A stretch of DNA of 64,000 nucleotides from Clostridium bowmanii (GCF_018861315.1 NZ_JAHLDL010000002.1:124001-188000), one strand, 5' to 3'. Numbered from the stretch's first letter, positions 44,647 to 53,803 are shown. The notes: generated by a model not told the origin, from the sequence alone. Numbers and translations are program-made.

Positions 44647-45334
44647 ATGACTAAGAAAAAAATGAAATTAATAGATGATAATTTCATCATGTCTCCAAAA
44701 TATGACATTGTATTTAAGTATATATTTGGAAATGAAAAACATAAAGACTTACTAATAGCACTATTAAGTGATGTGTTAGGTGTTCCAGAAGAAGAATTTG
44801 AGGGAATAGAAATAATAAATAGTGAACTACTAAAGGACTTTAAGGAAGATAAAAAAGGGATACTGGATGTACGAGTAAAAACAAAAAACAGAAGATAAAA
44901 CAGGTTATAGGTTGACGGATATAATTGAGGTACACTTCTTGGAGATCGCAAAACTATTTGATGAAGACATTGAGAAAGATGAAAATGATCCAATAGTTCA
45001 GTGGATGGAATTCTTAGATGCAAAATCGAAGGGAGAGATGGAGATGTTAGCAGAAAAAAATAAGGACATGAAGAAAGCTTATGGCTTATTGCAAATAATA
45101 AGCAAGGATAAAAAGGCTAGAATGTTATATGAAGCTAGGCAGGCAGAAATTAGCGACCAACTTACTAGGATAAAATCAGCAGAGGAAAAAGGAATAGAAA
45201 AAGGAGCAACTGAGAAAGCGATAAAGGTAGCAGAGAAAATGATAATAAAAGGCCTTTCTATGGATGATATAGCTGAAATAACAGAGCTTACAGTAGAAAG
45301 GTTAATTGAAATAAAGCATAATATGGTGCATTAA
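44647..45334 (+). pseudogene. Rpn-type PD-(D/E)XK nuclease (recombination-promoting nuclease family), decayed
   Basis: The first frame, MTKKKMKLIDDNFIMSPKYD with IVFKYIFGNEKHKDLLIALL and ILDVRVKT, is the N-terminus of an Rpn/YhgA-like protein. The second frame (from about 44912) has the C-terminal part IEVHFLEIAKLFDEDIEKDE and the tail LSMDDIAEITELTVERLIEI. About 100 residues in the middle, including part of the nuclease core, are missing and the frames differ. A small piece of the same family lies at 56948-56995. Confidence 0.75.
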
Positions 45335-45367
45335 AACCATAGTGAGCATAATTAAAGAAAAATATCC

Positions 45368-45406
45368 ACCGCCAGGGTAAGTTGAATTTTATCCAGGCGG
45401 TTTTTT
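45368..45406 (+). terminator. Rho-independent terminator
   Basis: ACCGCC-AGGGTAA and TTATCC-AGGCGGT fold into an interrupted stem followed by six T. Confidence 0.8.
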
Positions 45407-45457
45407 ATTATAATTTAAATTATTAATATCCAATATTTTAATTGTCACGAGATATTA

Positions 45458-45489
45458 CTTGACTTTCCTGTGCAGGAAATAGTTTATGA
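45458..45489 (+). promoter_or_regulatory. MerR-type promoter with operator in a long spacer
   Basis: TTGACT (45458-45463) and TATGAT (45484-45489) are separated by 20 bases, longer than the normal 17. The palindrome TTTCCTGTGCAGGAAA (45463-45478) sits inside the spacer. MerR-family regulators act on just such stretched promoters, so it is probably autoregulated. Confidence 0.75.
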
Positions 45490-45510
45490 TATAAATATAG
45501 AGGTGATACA

Positions 45511-46233
45511 GTGTATAAAATAGGAGAGTTTTCAAAAATAACAAATCTAAGTGTTAAGGCTCTACGATATTATGATGAAGAGAATATTCTTAAACCTTCT
45601 TATCGGAGTGAAGAAAATTCATATAGGTTTTATGACGAAAATGAGTTTAAGAAGGCAGAACTAATTGTGATGTTGCGTGAACTGAATTTTTCGATTTCTG
45701 AAATTAAAGATGTTATAAGTATATATCAGGATAAAGCTGATATAGCCTATATATTAGAAGAAAAGAAAGATATAATTAAGAAGAAGATTATGGAAGAAAA
45801 AGCATTGCTGAAAAAAATCAACCTCTATATTAAACCAAAATTATTGGAGGGTGATATTGTGAATTATAAAATTGAGATAAGGGATATTCCGGCTGTTAAA
45901 GTGGCATCTATTAGGTATAAAGGTAAGTACAGTGATCTTGGTATGTATATCAGTAGAATATACAAAGCAATAAAAAGTGCTGCAAAGGGTCAACCTTTTA
46001 GTTGTTATTATGATGGTGAGTATAAAGAAGAAGCAGCAGATATTGAAGTCTGTGTTCCTATATCAAAACAAGTTAGTGACCCCATCATTACTACAAAAGA
46101 ATTACCGCAAATCAGTGCTGTTTTCACAAGACATACAGGGAGTTATGAAAGTTTAAACATGGCATATAAAGCTGTTTTTGACTATGCGCAGGAAAACAAC
46201 ATTAACTTCTTAATACCATCCAGGGAAATATAT
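45511..46233 (+). pseudogene. MerR regulator with GyrI-like effector domain, 5' part (interrupted)
   Basis: Residues 1-70 are a MerR winged helix (MYKIGEFSKITNLSVKALRY, then YRFYDENEFKKAELIVMLRE), followed by a coiled linker and a GyrI-like ligand-binding domain (VNYKIEIRDIPAVKVASIRY; AVFTRHTGSYESL). This is the plan of BmrR/BltR-type drug sensors. After SREIY the frame runs into the IS1634-like element. The missing C-terminal strands are found at 51476-51561. GTG 45511 follows GAGGTGAT. It may still make a shortened protein of 247 residues. Confidence 0.82.
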
Positions 46234-46369
46234 ATCTTATATTCCGCTGAATGAATTTCAAAACTAATTATTTACTAAAAAGATATTTATTTACAATTAT
46301 TTACAAAAAGGATTTTTTAGTTTTATGTCGAATATATTCATAAAATACTTTTTGAAGGTGAGTAAACTT

Positions 46370-47861
46370 ATGGATATGAATGATATGTTATCTATTGATA
46401 TGGAAATGTACTATGATTGTAAGATGAATTTTATGGTTGGCCTTTGCGAACAGCTCAAGTTGTCAGAAGTGTTCAACTTAAATTTGGAGAAAAGTTTAGG
46501 AAGAAAGACTGATATCCCTTACGGGATAATGGCTGAGATGATGATTGTAAATATTTGTGATGACCATCATCCACTATATCTTTTAAATGAATACTATAAA
46601 GAGAAAGATCTTGAAGGAATATTTCATTGTCCTATAGATTTAAGTCAAATTAATGATGATAGATTTGGTAAATTTCTAGACGCGTTTTATGAAGCTGGAC
46701 CAAGGAAAATTTTCGGAGAACTAAGTGCTCAAGCATTTGCTAATTATGGGATAAAAGTAGTAAATATAAATTATGACACAACTTCAAAGGTAATGTGGGG
46801 AACGTATGAAACTGAAGAACTTAAGCAAGGGGTAATATCAATAGATTTTGGTCATAGTAAGCAGAAAAGGCAAGATAAAAAACAAATTAAAATGGGTATA
46901 GGCGTAGCCAACGGGGTTATAGTTGATGCAAAGGTATTATCAGGAAACAAAGATGACAAAACATACAACAACGAAACACTCGAAGACGTTGAAGGTGTTC
47001 TTAGAAGACTTAACATTTCCACCGAAGATTTTCATTATATAGCAGATAGTGCACTTTTTACAGCAAGAAATTTGAAAAAAGCAGAAAGTAGAAATATTAA
47101 GCTTATAACAAGGATGCCTGAAACTACAACACTTGCAAAAGAATGTATACGAGAAGCTCTCGATCGTAGATCAAAAATGAGTGAGATAGAAATTCAAACA
47201 TCACAAGGTAAAGCAAGTAAATATTATGTAATAGAACAAGATTGTACTTATGAAGGTACTAAATTAAAATGTGCAGTATGTTACTCTGTAAATCTTGAAA
47301 ATATTAAGGAAAGAACAATTGCGAAGCAAGTAATTAAAGAAAAAGAGGTATTGCGGAAACTTTCAAAAACATATTTAAAGACAGCTTTTGCATGTGAAGA
47401 AGATGCTAATAAAGAAATTTTAAGATTGCTTAAAAGGGACTTAAAAAAAGTCAAATATCACAATGTAAGTATGCAAATACTGGTTACAGAAAAAAAGAAA
47501 AAGGGTCGCCAACCCAAGGATATAAGTAAAGTTGAACATATAATGGAGCATTTTTTACAAATAGAGATAAATGAAGATAAAGAAAAAATTCAGAAAAACT
47601 TTGAGCAAGCCTGCACATTCATACTTTGTAGTAATGATCTTACCTTAAAAGCTGAGGATTTACTTAGGGAATATAAAACACAAATCGGAGTTGAAAAAAA
47701 GTTTCAGCAGCTTAAATCGCCTCACTTTGTTAATTCGTTATATTTAGAAACACCGGAGCGTATAGAGGCACTGACGTACCTTATTTTAATATCAATGATG
47801 ATACTTTCTGTTGCTGAACATGTGGTAAGGCGAGAAATGAAAGCAGAAGGTGCAATTATAA
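46370..47861 (+). pseudogene. IS1634-family transposase, 5' part
   Basis: The frame starts MDMNDMLSIDMEMYYDCKMN after GAAGGTGAG. It has the family's N-terminal domain, then the first Asp in VVNINYDTTSKVMWGTYE, the second in HYIADSALFTARNL and the Glu region in IGVEKKFQQLKSPHFV. It reads RREMKAEGAII into the nested transposon at 47862. The 3' part lies at 51062-51258; joined they give about 562 residues, the normal size. Confidence 0.88.
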
Positions 47862-48050
47862 TGTTAAACGTCAAATTATAACTAATTGAAACGTCATTTT
47901 ATTTCTATTGCTAGTAGGTGATTTACGTAAGGTTTTCCCTATAAAATCACTTTATCAATAAGGAAAATTCACTTTATTAGTATAATTTCCTTTAGCCGGA
48001 AGGCTACTTTTATATAAAAAATGTGTAGCAATAATAGCTACTCAAGCATG

Positions 48051-48368
48051 TTAGTTTAAATCAATATGTTCAGCGACAGATTGTAGGGCGTGAGCCACAG
48101 TTATCGCATCTACTTTGTTCATAATTTCACATAAGCGTTCAGAATTCCAAAACAAATCGTTTAAGGTAGAAAGATGACATCCTACATCATAATCGGGAAT
48201 ACAAGCAAAATTGCCATAATTTGTTTTGCCTATAACTACAATAAATCCACTTCTACTTTCAATCTTAAGCTCGTAATGACTTCCGAATTTAGTTAATTTA
48301 GTTATCATCCCAGACCAGTTTTCTATTTTTTTACCCGTTTTCATTGTACACTCAAATTTAATTAGCAT
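48051..48368 (-). CDS. Uncharacterised 105-residue protein of the nested transposon
   Basis: The product (MLIKFECTMKTGKKIENWSG...) reads as a small beta-rich protein with KFGSHYELKIESRSGFIVVI and a helical end, SERLCEIMNKVDAITVAHAL. GAGGAGG supports ATG 48368 rather than TTG 48374. It is the last gene of the element, 30 bases after the ATPase fusion. Family unknown; it may be a cargo or accessory gene. Confidence 0.6.
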   Translation of the reverse strand: MLIKFECTMKTGKKIENWSGMITKLTKFGSHYELKIESRSGFIVVIGKTNYGNFACIPDYDVGCHLSTLNDLFWNSERLCEIMNKVDAITVAHALQSVAEHIDLN

Positions 48369-48401
48369 GGACAATCCTCCTCGTATAAAAATAATTTGTG
48401 G

Positions 48402-50093
48402 TTAACGAAGCGATAATTCATTGGCGGCAGCCATTATTGTGTTGGTGTCAATCGCTGTTTTTTCGTGCTGTGCACCTATTATCAAAGCCTTTGTTAATAT
48501 CATATTTAGACGTCTTATAGAACCAGTGCAGCTGCTATATGCAGCTAAAATGGAATTATCATCAATTATTTTAGAAGAAGCACATGCTAGTGACAGTCTA
48601 GAATGAATGTATTCTATAGCCTCAGTCTCTGAAAGGCCTTCAAAATCATAATTTATTATGATCCTTTGTTTTAATGCTTCATGTATCTGTTTTTCTAAGA
48701 TGTTATTAAGTATAGGGTGACCTATCAAAACTAGTGAAAAACAATCCTTTGAGTCCATAGAAAAATTCATGAGTAGTTTTAAATCCTTCAATATATCATT
48801 ACTCAAATACTGTGCTTCATCCCATACAAGTATGTAATGAAGGTGTTTGTCACTGCTCATGCTTTCCATATAGTCTTTTATATTTTTAAACATATCTGAT
48901 TTGCGAGAGGAAGGTTCAAGTCCTAAGGAGATACAAAACTGACGATAAAACTCAGCAGTAGTTACGGTAGTAAAGCAAAGATAAATAACCTTTGTTAAAT
49001 TTGAATTGACTTTTTTCGCGAAACATCTTAAAGCAAAAGTTTTTCCTGACCCAGCCGAAGCCGTAAATAACCCGATGCCTCTAGTTTCATTAAGATAATC
49101 AAGCCATTCACTGTCAGATACTGTTTTTACATGAGCTAAATCGTTTTTATATCTATCAATAGGACGCTGCTTTGTAGAAGAATGAACAGTTATGTTATGT
49201 TTATTAATATAGGTGAATAATTCATCATTTAGCTCCGCTAAGGAGGAAATGGATTCTACATCCAAAGCATTTAGCCATCTACTTTTTAATGTTCTGAAAT
49301 TCCTTTCAATTTTTCCTTTTGAAGCTCCATCTCTTACCATCGTGTGCAGTTCTACTATTCCAAGAGAGCCACATATAAGACTTAGTTGCTCATTTCTGTA
49401 TGGAGAACCATTATCCAAATAAAGTTTTTTTGGAATTCCATACCTGGCTACAGCCTCTTTAAGTACCTTCTGAAAGTTATAAGAATTATCATTGTAAAAG
49501 AATCTACCGCCTACTATTAGCCTAGATTTATCATCTATTAGCATAATTACGTATGTACGCTTGCGTTCACCATTTTCTGTTATAAATGGTCCGTAGCAAG
49601 TGTCTCCTTGAACCATTCCAGTTGCAAACTCTTCTTCAAAAGCTTTTCTATCTTTCATGTTGATACATCTAGCAGATCTAAGATCATTATTCTTTATAAA
49701 CCTCTGAACTGTTGAAATTGATACATCCTTTTCTTTAATAAAGCCATCTTCGATGAGTTTAAAATATATAAGTGTAGCATTAATTTTAGGAAAGTTGTTT
49801 TTTAAAGTGTATATCTGTTCTATGGCCACATCACTTAGCTTTCTAGTTTGACCTATATCGCTACGCGTCTTCGGAAGAAGGGCATCAAAACCAAATCTAT
49901 TATATTCTGATTCCCAATTAGAAATAGTTCCTGGGCTATACAAAACTGAACTACCGTTAGGTAATTTTACAGGGTTAATAGAAACACGTCTATAATAAGC
50001 AATTTTAGAGTGCTCAGTAAAAGTATTATTTATAGCAGGGGCTATTAATGCTAATCTAATAGCTGCTATTTCGATCATTTCTTTGTTATTCAT
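48402..50093 (-). CDS. DDE integrase fused to an AAA ATPase (TnsB/TnsC-like pair in one chain)
   Basis: Residues 1-120 are helix-turn-helix domains (SPGTISNWESEYNRFGFDAL). Residues 150-330 form an rve-type catalytic core with D in MVQGDTCYGPF, D in KKLYLDNGSPY and E in ASKGKIERNFRTL. From about 345 an ExeA/TniB-like ATPase begins: GLFTASAGSGKTFALRCFAK (Walker A), YILVWDEAQYLSND (Walker B), SFSLVLIGHP-like sensor, LKQRI arginine. In related elements these are separate genes; here the integrase tail and ATPase start are missing, and the two are joined in frame. An internal deletion is the simplest reading, so transposition may be lost. Confidence 0.8.
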   Translation of the reverse strand: MNNKEMIEIAAIRLALIAPAINNTFTEHSKIAYYRRVSINPVKLPNGSSVLYSPGTISNWESEYNRFGFDALLPKTRSDIGQTRKLSDVAIEQIYTLKNNFPKINATLIYFKLIEDGFIKEKDVSISTVQRFIKNNDLRSARCINMKDRKAFEEEFATGMVQGDTCYGPFITENGERKRTYVIMLIDDKSRLIVGGRFFYNDNSYNFQKVLKEAVARYGIPKKLYLDNGSPYRNEQLSLICGSLGIVELHTMVRDGASKGKIERNFRTLKSRWLNALDVESISSLAELNDELFTYINKHNITVHSSTKQRPIDRYKNDLAHVKTVSDSEWLDYLNETRGIGLFTASAGSGKTFALRCFAKKVNSNLTKVIYLCFTTVTTAEFYRQFCISLGLEPSSRKSDMFKNIKDYMESMSSDKHLHYILVWDEAQYLSNDILKDLKLLMNFSMDSKDCFSLVLIGHPILNNILEKQIHEALKQRIIINYDFEGLSETEAIEYIHSRLSLACASSKIIDDNSILAAYSSCTGSIRRLNMILTKALIIGAQHEKTAIDTNTIMAAANELSLR

Positions 50094-50199
50094 TTATAAT
50101 CACCTCTAGAAAAATGGTATCACATTGGTATTTCAATGACCATTATCGTATTAAGTGGTAGGTATAATTTAAAATGAAGAAAATATGGTTATAGTTAAA

Positions 50200-50793
50200 T
50201 TACGACGTTCCTTGAAAAAACGATGAGCCATTTTGTTTGAAAAATTGTATTATGAAGTCCTCAAGTTCATCAAAGGAACTATTTATGATATGCTGTACAA
50301 AACTTAAGTTTGAAATGAGCTTGTCCTCTAAAAGTCCAAGCCATATCTGTTTATGTTCTTTAAACTTCTTTAAAATTCGATAGAATGTAGATATAGCAAT
50401 GCAATAATGTTCACACATAGCTTCTACAGAGTGATATTTATGTACAAAATAGTCATAGATGAGGTACACAGTGAAATTAAAACTAAATGACATATACGGC
50501 ACAATTACCGAAGGTAGGAGGGTATGGGTACGTTTACACGAAGAACAAATATATCTAGAAATGATGATTATATTATCTTGAGCGACATTATTATTATTAC
50601 TATTATTATTATTATAAGTCACAAGATGGCGTTTGTAAGACGCAAATGGAGATAACGCATGTTTAGCGCCACAAAATGGACATACTAAAGTCTCTATATT
50701 AACAGAGCTTACATATCTATTAAAGGCAGTTATCTCATTTTCAAAAGAAATTTGCTTAAAACACTTGCATAATTGTAAATTTAATCTTATCAT
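50200..50793 (-). CDS. DUF6431 protein of the nested transposon
   Basis: The protein has a Cys pair CPFCGAKHALSPFASYKRHL, then a second YICSSCKRTHTLLPS, and a C-terminal helical part with YDYFVHKYHSVEAMCEHYCI and AISTFYRILKKF (HTH-like). This fits DUF6431, which accompanies this class of transposons and may bind the element ends. A run of Asn (NNNNSNNNN) comes from a trinucleotide repeat at 50587-50616. The frame opens at 50898, but two hairpins lie in the first 100 bases; Met at 50793 before IRLNLQLCKC is preferred, although no strong ribosome binding site is seen. Confidence 0.7.
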   Translation of the reverse strand: MIRLNLQLCKCFKQISFENEITAFNRYVSSVNIETLVCPFCGAKHALSPFASYKRHLVTYNNNNSNNNNVAQDNIIIISRYICSSCKRTHTLLPSVIVPYMSFSFNFTVYLIYDYFVHKYHSVEAMCEHYCIAISTFYRILKKFKEHKQIWLGLLEDKLISNLSFVQHIINSSFDELEDFIIQFFKQNGSSFFQGTS

Positions 50794-50905
50794 AATAGTA
50801 GTTTTATAAGAGTTTTTAACTCTTATTTTAAAGGGAGAACGTTGCTTTGGATGGCTGGGGTTCTCCCTTTTCCTTTCTCTAGTTTTAATAATAAGCATAA
50901 ATTAA

Positions 50906-50937
50906 GCTCCTGATGATGTCAAGTCATTAGGAGCTTT
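50906..50937. terminator. Bidirectional hairpin near the right end of the nested transposon
   Basis: AGCTCCTGATGA and TCATTAGGAGCT pair and are followed by TTTTG on the plus strand. A second hairpin, GGGAGAAC...GTTCTCCC, lies at 50833-50868. They probably shield the transposon genes from outside transcription. Confidence 0.65.
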
Positions 50938-51061
50938 TGTCATAGAAATAATGTGCTTATTAAAAAAGCAATTAATAACTAGATAATTATTAATATTATA
51001 GTTATAATTTGACTTAGGAATGCAGTTCTATAAAGCTATATTTTGACGCACTACATTATAA

Positions 51062-51258
51062 TAGGGCCTGGCGGCATAAAAATGAAGCAACCATCTTTAG
51101 TAGCAATATTAGGTGTTTTTAACACAGGTCTAGGTGTTAAAGTGATTACTTTTGAAGGTAAGAAGTATCGTTCTTTGGCTCGTCCAATTTCGGAAAGTCA
51201 TAAAAAACTGCTGAAATATCTGGGTATATCTGAACGAGTGTTTTACTGGAATGAATAA
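51062..51258 (+). pseudogene. IS1634-family transposase, 3' part
   Basis: IGPGGIKMKQPSLVAILGVF, then ISESHKKLLKYLGISERVFY: the conserved C-terminus of IS1634 transposases, in frame with the 5' part once the nested element is removed. Confidence 0.85.
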
Positions 51259-51475
51259 AAACAAATGGTTTTTCTATCTTTAATATTATTTTTAAGATAA
51301 TATTCTAACGTTCTATTGTTAATGATTTAGAATTTATATGTAACACAGAAAAAAATATAATAATCTTTATCATATAAAATATGTAAATATTTAACACTAT
51401 TCTCTAAAATACCAGTTAAAAAATCCTTAAAATTAAATATAAGGATTTTCTAATACATTGTGCGGAGTATAAGAT

Positions 51476-51561
51476 ATATAAAGGGGCCTGGAATGATATT
51501 TAAAGGTAATCCCAGTAACTATATTACTGAAATTATTATTCCAATTAAAAAGGAGGCGTAA
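51476..51561 (+). pseudogene. MerR/GyrI-like regulator, 3' part
   Basis: KGPGMIFKGNPSNYITEIII then PIKKEA and a stop: the expected last strands of the regulator begun at 45511. The stop lies three bases before the next gene, so the original operon was MerR regulator followed by a GyrI-like protein. Confidence 0.8.
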
Positions 51562-51564
51562 ACC

Positions 51565-52078
51565 ATGATTGTAGAGAAGATAGACTATAAGAAAAAATAT
51601 AAGAATTTGTATTTACCAAAGCAAAAACCAATGGTGGTTGATGTACCTGCTATGACATTTATCATGGTTAATGGAAGTGGTAACCCTAATAACGAAGATG
51701 GGGAATATCATAAGGCAGTGGAGCTACTATATGGATTGGCTTATACAATAAAGATGAGTAAGAGGAATGGTTGTGAGCCAGAAGGTTACTTTGATTATGT
51801 CGTACCGCCGCTAGAAGGATTATGGTGGTTAGAAGATGATAATATGGATTTCACACTAAAGGACAAATATCTTTGGACTTCAATGATAAGACAACCAGAG
51901 TTTGTTACTAAAGAGGTGTTCGAATGGGCATGTGAAGAACTTAAAAGATGCAATTTCAACTGCTTACCCCGATGGAAGAATACGTAGGCATCATGAAATT
52001 TATTTGTCAGATCCAAGAAAAACATCACCTTAAAAGTTAAAAATGGTCTTAAGGCATCCGGTTGTTAAGGTGGATTAA
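51565..52078 (+). pseudogene. GyrI-like small-molecule-binding protein, decayed
   Basis: The first 130 residues (MIVEKIDYKKKYKNLYLPKQ; AMTFIMVNGSGNPN; EGYFDYVVPPLEGLWWLEDD; VFEWACEELKR) match the GyrI-like proteins of about 210 residues encoded beside MerR regulators. The frame then breaks. In another frame the expected end follows (RRHHEIYLSDPRKTSP, stop, KLKMVLRHPVVK). About 40 residues in between are missing. AAAGGAGG serves as ribosome binding site. Confidence 0.8.
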
Positions 52079-52082
52079 GTAC

Positions 52083-52477
52083 ATTTATAAAATACAAAAG
52101 GGGAGTTCAATTTGTGAACTTCCCTTTCAAAATATATCATATTTAATTTTAAATTAAGTAGAGCATAGCCATTATTTTTCAATTAAAGTATTCATCTGTG
52201 TCTTTTACATATATTAAAGACCTCTTACTTATAAAATCGTACTATCCTCTATAAACTGTGGAAATTCAATTTTAGCCATTGGACTATCCCCTTTCTATTA
52301 GCAATTAATTTTGTTAATCTAATGAAAGTTAATAAGTTTGTGGAATTACTTCCACACTTTTGGAGTGATTTGAATTTTCTTCATTTGGTATGAGCTAATA
52401 ATAACATAATAATAAATGTTTGTAAAGATATATTTTTAATTAATAACAAATATCGGTTAATTTATAATTAAAAGATG
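52083..52477 (-). repeat. Small-peptide repeat unit, copy 1
   Basis: A unit of about 395 bases that recurs at 53111-53508 and 57996-58365. On the minus strand it has a promoter, TTTACA (52421-52426) and TATTAT (52398-52403), spaced 17. A leader of about 110 bases with the palindrome GTGGAATTACTTCCAC (52340-52355) follows, then GAAAGGGGAT before a 16-codon ORF, a second Shine-Dalgarno with ATG-TAA, and a terminator (GGGAAGTTC...GAACTCCCC then TTTT, 52100-52124). No protein gene is nearby in the same transcript. Confidence 0.8.
52229..52279 (-). CDS. Conserved 16-residue peptide, copy 1
   Basis: MAKIEFPQFIEDSTIL, read from ATG 52279, with AAAGGGG at a suitable distance. The three copies in the window conserve I4, F6, F9, E11, S13, I15 and L16 and always end in TAA. 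Substitutions between copies are in frame and the length never varies, which argues for translation. It has no signal peptide. It could be a signalling peptide, a leader peptide or a small antitoxin-like product; nothing in the sequence decides. Confidence 0.6.
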   Translation of the reverse strand: MAKIEFPQFIEDSTIL

Positions 52478-52512
52478 CTTATATATTTTAATATAGTAAT
52501 ATATTATAATGA

Positions 52513-52584
52513 AACTAATACTAATACTAATACTAATACTAATATTAATATTAATACTAATACTAATACTAATACTAATACTAA
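52513..52584. repeat. Hexanucleotide tandem repeat (TAATAC)n
   Basis: About 12 near-perfect units of ACTAAT/ATTAAT lie 60-130 bases before the YkvA-like gene, in its promoter region. Unit number may vary between strains. Confidence 0.85.
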
Positions 52585-52641
52585 AATTATAGGAATCTAT
52601 TTGTAGGTTCTTTTAAAATTAAGTAGAAGGAGAATAATGAT

Positions 52642-53052
52642 ATGAAAAAAAATAAAATACTATTAAATAAACGTTCAAAAAAAGACAAACAAAATTCGTT
52701 ACTTAATAAAATAGTGAAAGTATCACAAAAGGCGGGAATTAATGTAGTATATGCAGGGTTATTATTATTCTATGTTTTACAAAAACCATTTGTTCCAAAA
52801 TGGGCAAAGGCAACAATAACTAGTGCTTTGGGCTATTTTATTTTTCCGTTAGATGTAATTCCAGACATTACTCCAGCTGTTGGATATTCAGATGATTTGG
52901 GCGTATTAGCATTAGCGATAGTAGCTGTAGCTATGTTTATTGATGATAAGGTTAAGAAAAAATCGAAAGCAAAACTAAAAAGCTGGTTTGGAGAATATGA
53001 AGAAAGTGTATTGAAAGATATAGACAATAGGATTGATGGAAATCATAAATAA
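52642..53052 (+). CDS. YkvA family (DUF1232) membrane protein
   Basis: The 136-residue protein contains the DUF1232 motif YFIFPLDVIPDITPAVGYSD with DLGVLALAIVAVAMF after it, so it is membrane-associated with two helices (about 35-55 and 88-110). The ends are Lys-rich. AGAAGGAG precedes the ATG. The function of the family is unknown. It stands alone between two copies of the small-peptide repeat unit. Confidence 0.85.
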   Translation: MKKNKILLNKRSKKDKQNSLLNKIVKVSQKAGINVVYAGLLLFYVLQKPFVPKWAKATITSALGYFIFPLDVIPDITPAVGYSDDLGVLALAIVAVAMFIDDKVKKKSKAKLKSWFGEYEESVLKDIDNRIDGNHK

Positions 53053-53110
53053 CAAATTACTCAAACTCTATGGAGGACAATTTTGAGGCATCCACTTTAG
53101 AGATTATACT

Positions 53111-53508
53111 ATTTATAAAATACAAAAGGGGAGTTCAATTTTATGAACTTCCCTTTCAAAATATATCATATTTAGTTTTAAATTAAGTAGAGCATAGACA
53201 TTATTAATTAATTAAAGTATTCATCTGTGTCTTTTACATATATTAAAGACCTCTTACTTATAAAATCATACTATCCTCTATAAACTGTGGAAATTCAATT
53301 TGAACCATTGGACTATCCCCTTTCTATTAGCAATTATTTGAGTTAATCTAATGAAAGTTAATAACTGTGTGGAATTACTTCCACTTTTCTTGGATTGATT
53401 TAAATTTTCTTTCTATGTTTATGAACTTATAATAACATAATAATTTATGTTTGTAAAGACTTATTTTTAATTAATAATAAATATTGATTAATATATAATT
53501 AAAAGATA
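53111..53508 (-). repeat. Small-peptide repeat unit, copy 2
   Basis: It has the same layout as copy 1: TTTACA (53452-53457), TATTAT (53429-53434) with 17 bases between, the palindrome GTGGAATTACTTCCAC (53369-53384), the peptide ORF and the terminator (53128-53153). It is the closest relative of copy 1. Confidence 0.8.
53258..53308 (-). CDS. Conserved 16-residue peptide, copy 2
   Basis: MVQIEFPQFIEDSMIL: 13 of 16 residues equal copy 1. Same ribosome binding site (AAAGGGGATAGTCCA before ATG) and stop. Confidence 0.6.
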   Translation of the reverse strand: MVQIEFPQFIEDSMIL

Positions 53509-53641
53509 AACCTAAACAGTCACCAGATATAGTTAATTAATTACATATTACATTTATTTAATAAAAAACAATTATTTAGAAGGAAACAGCACTCAAATGA
53601 AGAATATGTATATATAAGATTATTTAAAGGAGGTCAAATAA

Positions 53642-53803
53642 ATGTCAAAATTAGAAATGCCAAAAGATAAAGATGAAATAAAGAGACAAATTAAAACATT
53701 ACAGGCCCAATTAGTTTTAGATGATAAAAAGAGAGATAGCAAAAATAAGCAAATACACCAAAATGAAATTAAAGCCCTTAAAAAAGCTTTAAGCGATAAA
53801 TAA
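53642..53803 (+). CDS. Small coiled-coil protein
   Basis: The 53-residue product begins MSKLEMPKDKDEIKRQIKTL and continues with heptad-like QAQLVLDDKKRDSKNKQIHQ and KALKKAL, a Lys/Glu-rich coiled coil. AAAGGAGG lies 7 bases before ATG 53642, and a terminator follows 50 bases after the stop. No family was recognised. Confidence 0.65.
   Translation: MSKLEMPKDKDEIKRQIKTLQAQLVLDDKKRDSKNKQIHQNEIKALKKALSDK

Larger units (their letters stand above)
47862..51055 (-). mobile_element. Nested 3.2-kb transposon: integrase-AAA fusion and DUF6431
   Basis: The ends are TGTTAAACGTCAAATTATAA (47862) and, inverted, TGTAGTGCGTCAAAATATAG (51055), i.e. TGT...ACA termini with further CGTCA/GTCAAATTATAA repeats inside, as in Mu/Tn7-like transposons. 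The 6-bp target duplication TTATAA is at 47856-47861 and 51056-51061. Removing the element and one copy restores the IS1634 transposase reading frame exactly (AII-IGPGGIKMK). All genes are on the minus strand. Confidence 0.88.
46234..51475 (+). mobile_element. IS1634-like insertion sequence (itself interrupted)
   Basis: Ends ATCTTATATTCCGCTGAATG (46234-46253) and, on the other strand, ATCTTATACTCCGCACAATG (51456-51475) are inverted repeats with a few mismatches. Without the nested element and its duplication the IS is about 2,042 bp, close to known IS1634 size. The flanks are both AT/TATA, so the exact target duplication is ambiguous. It split the MerR gene. Confidence 0.82.

Noticed and set aside
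44436-45023. Upstream two thirds of a 262-codon minus-strand frame
   Set aside because: It is antisense to the recognisable Rpn-type gene and has no coding character of its own.
52513-52584. CRISPR or iteron array
   Set aside because: It is a simple hexanucleotide tandem repeat without spacers.
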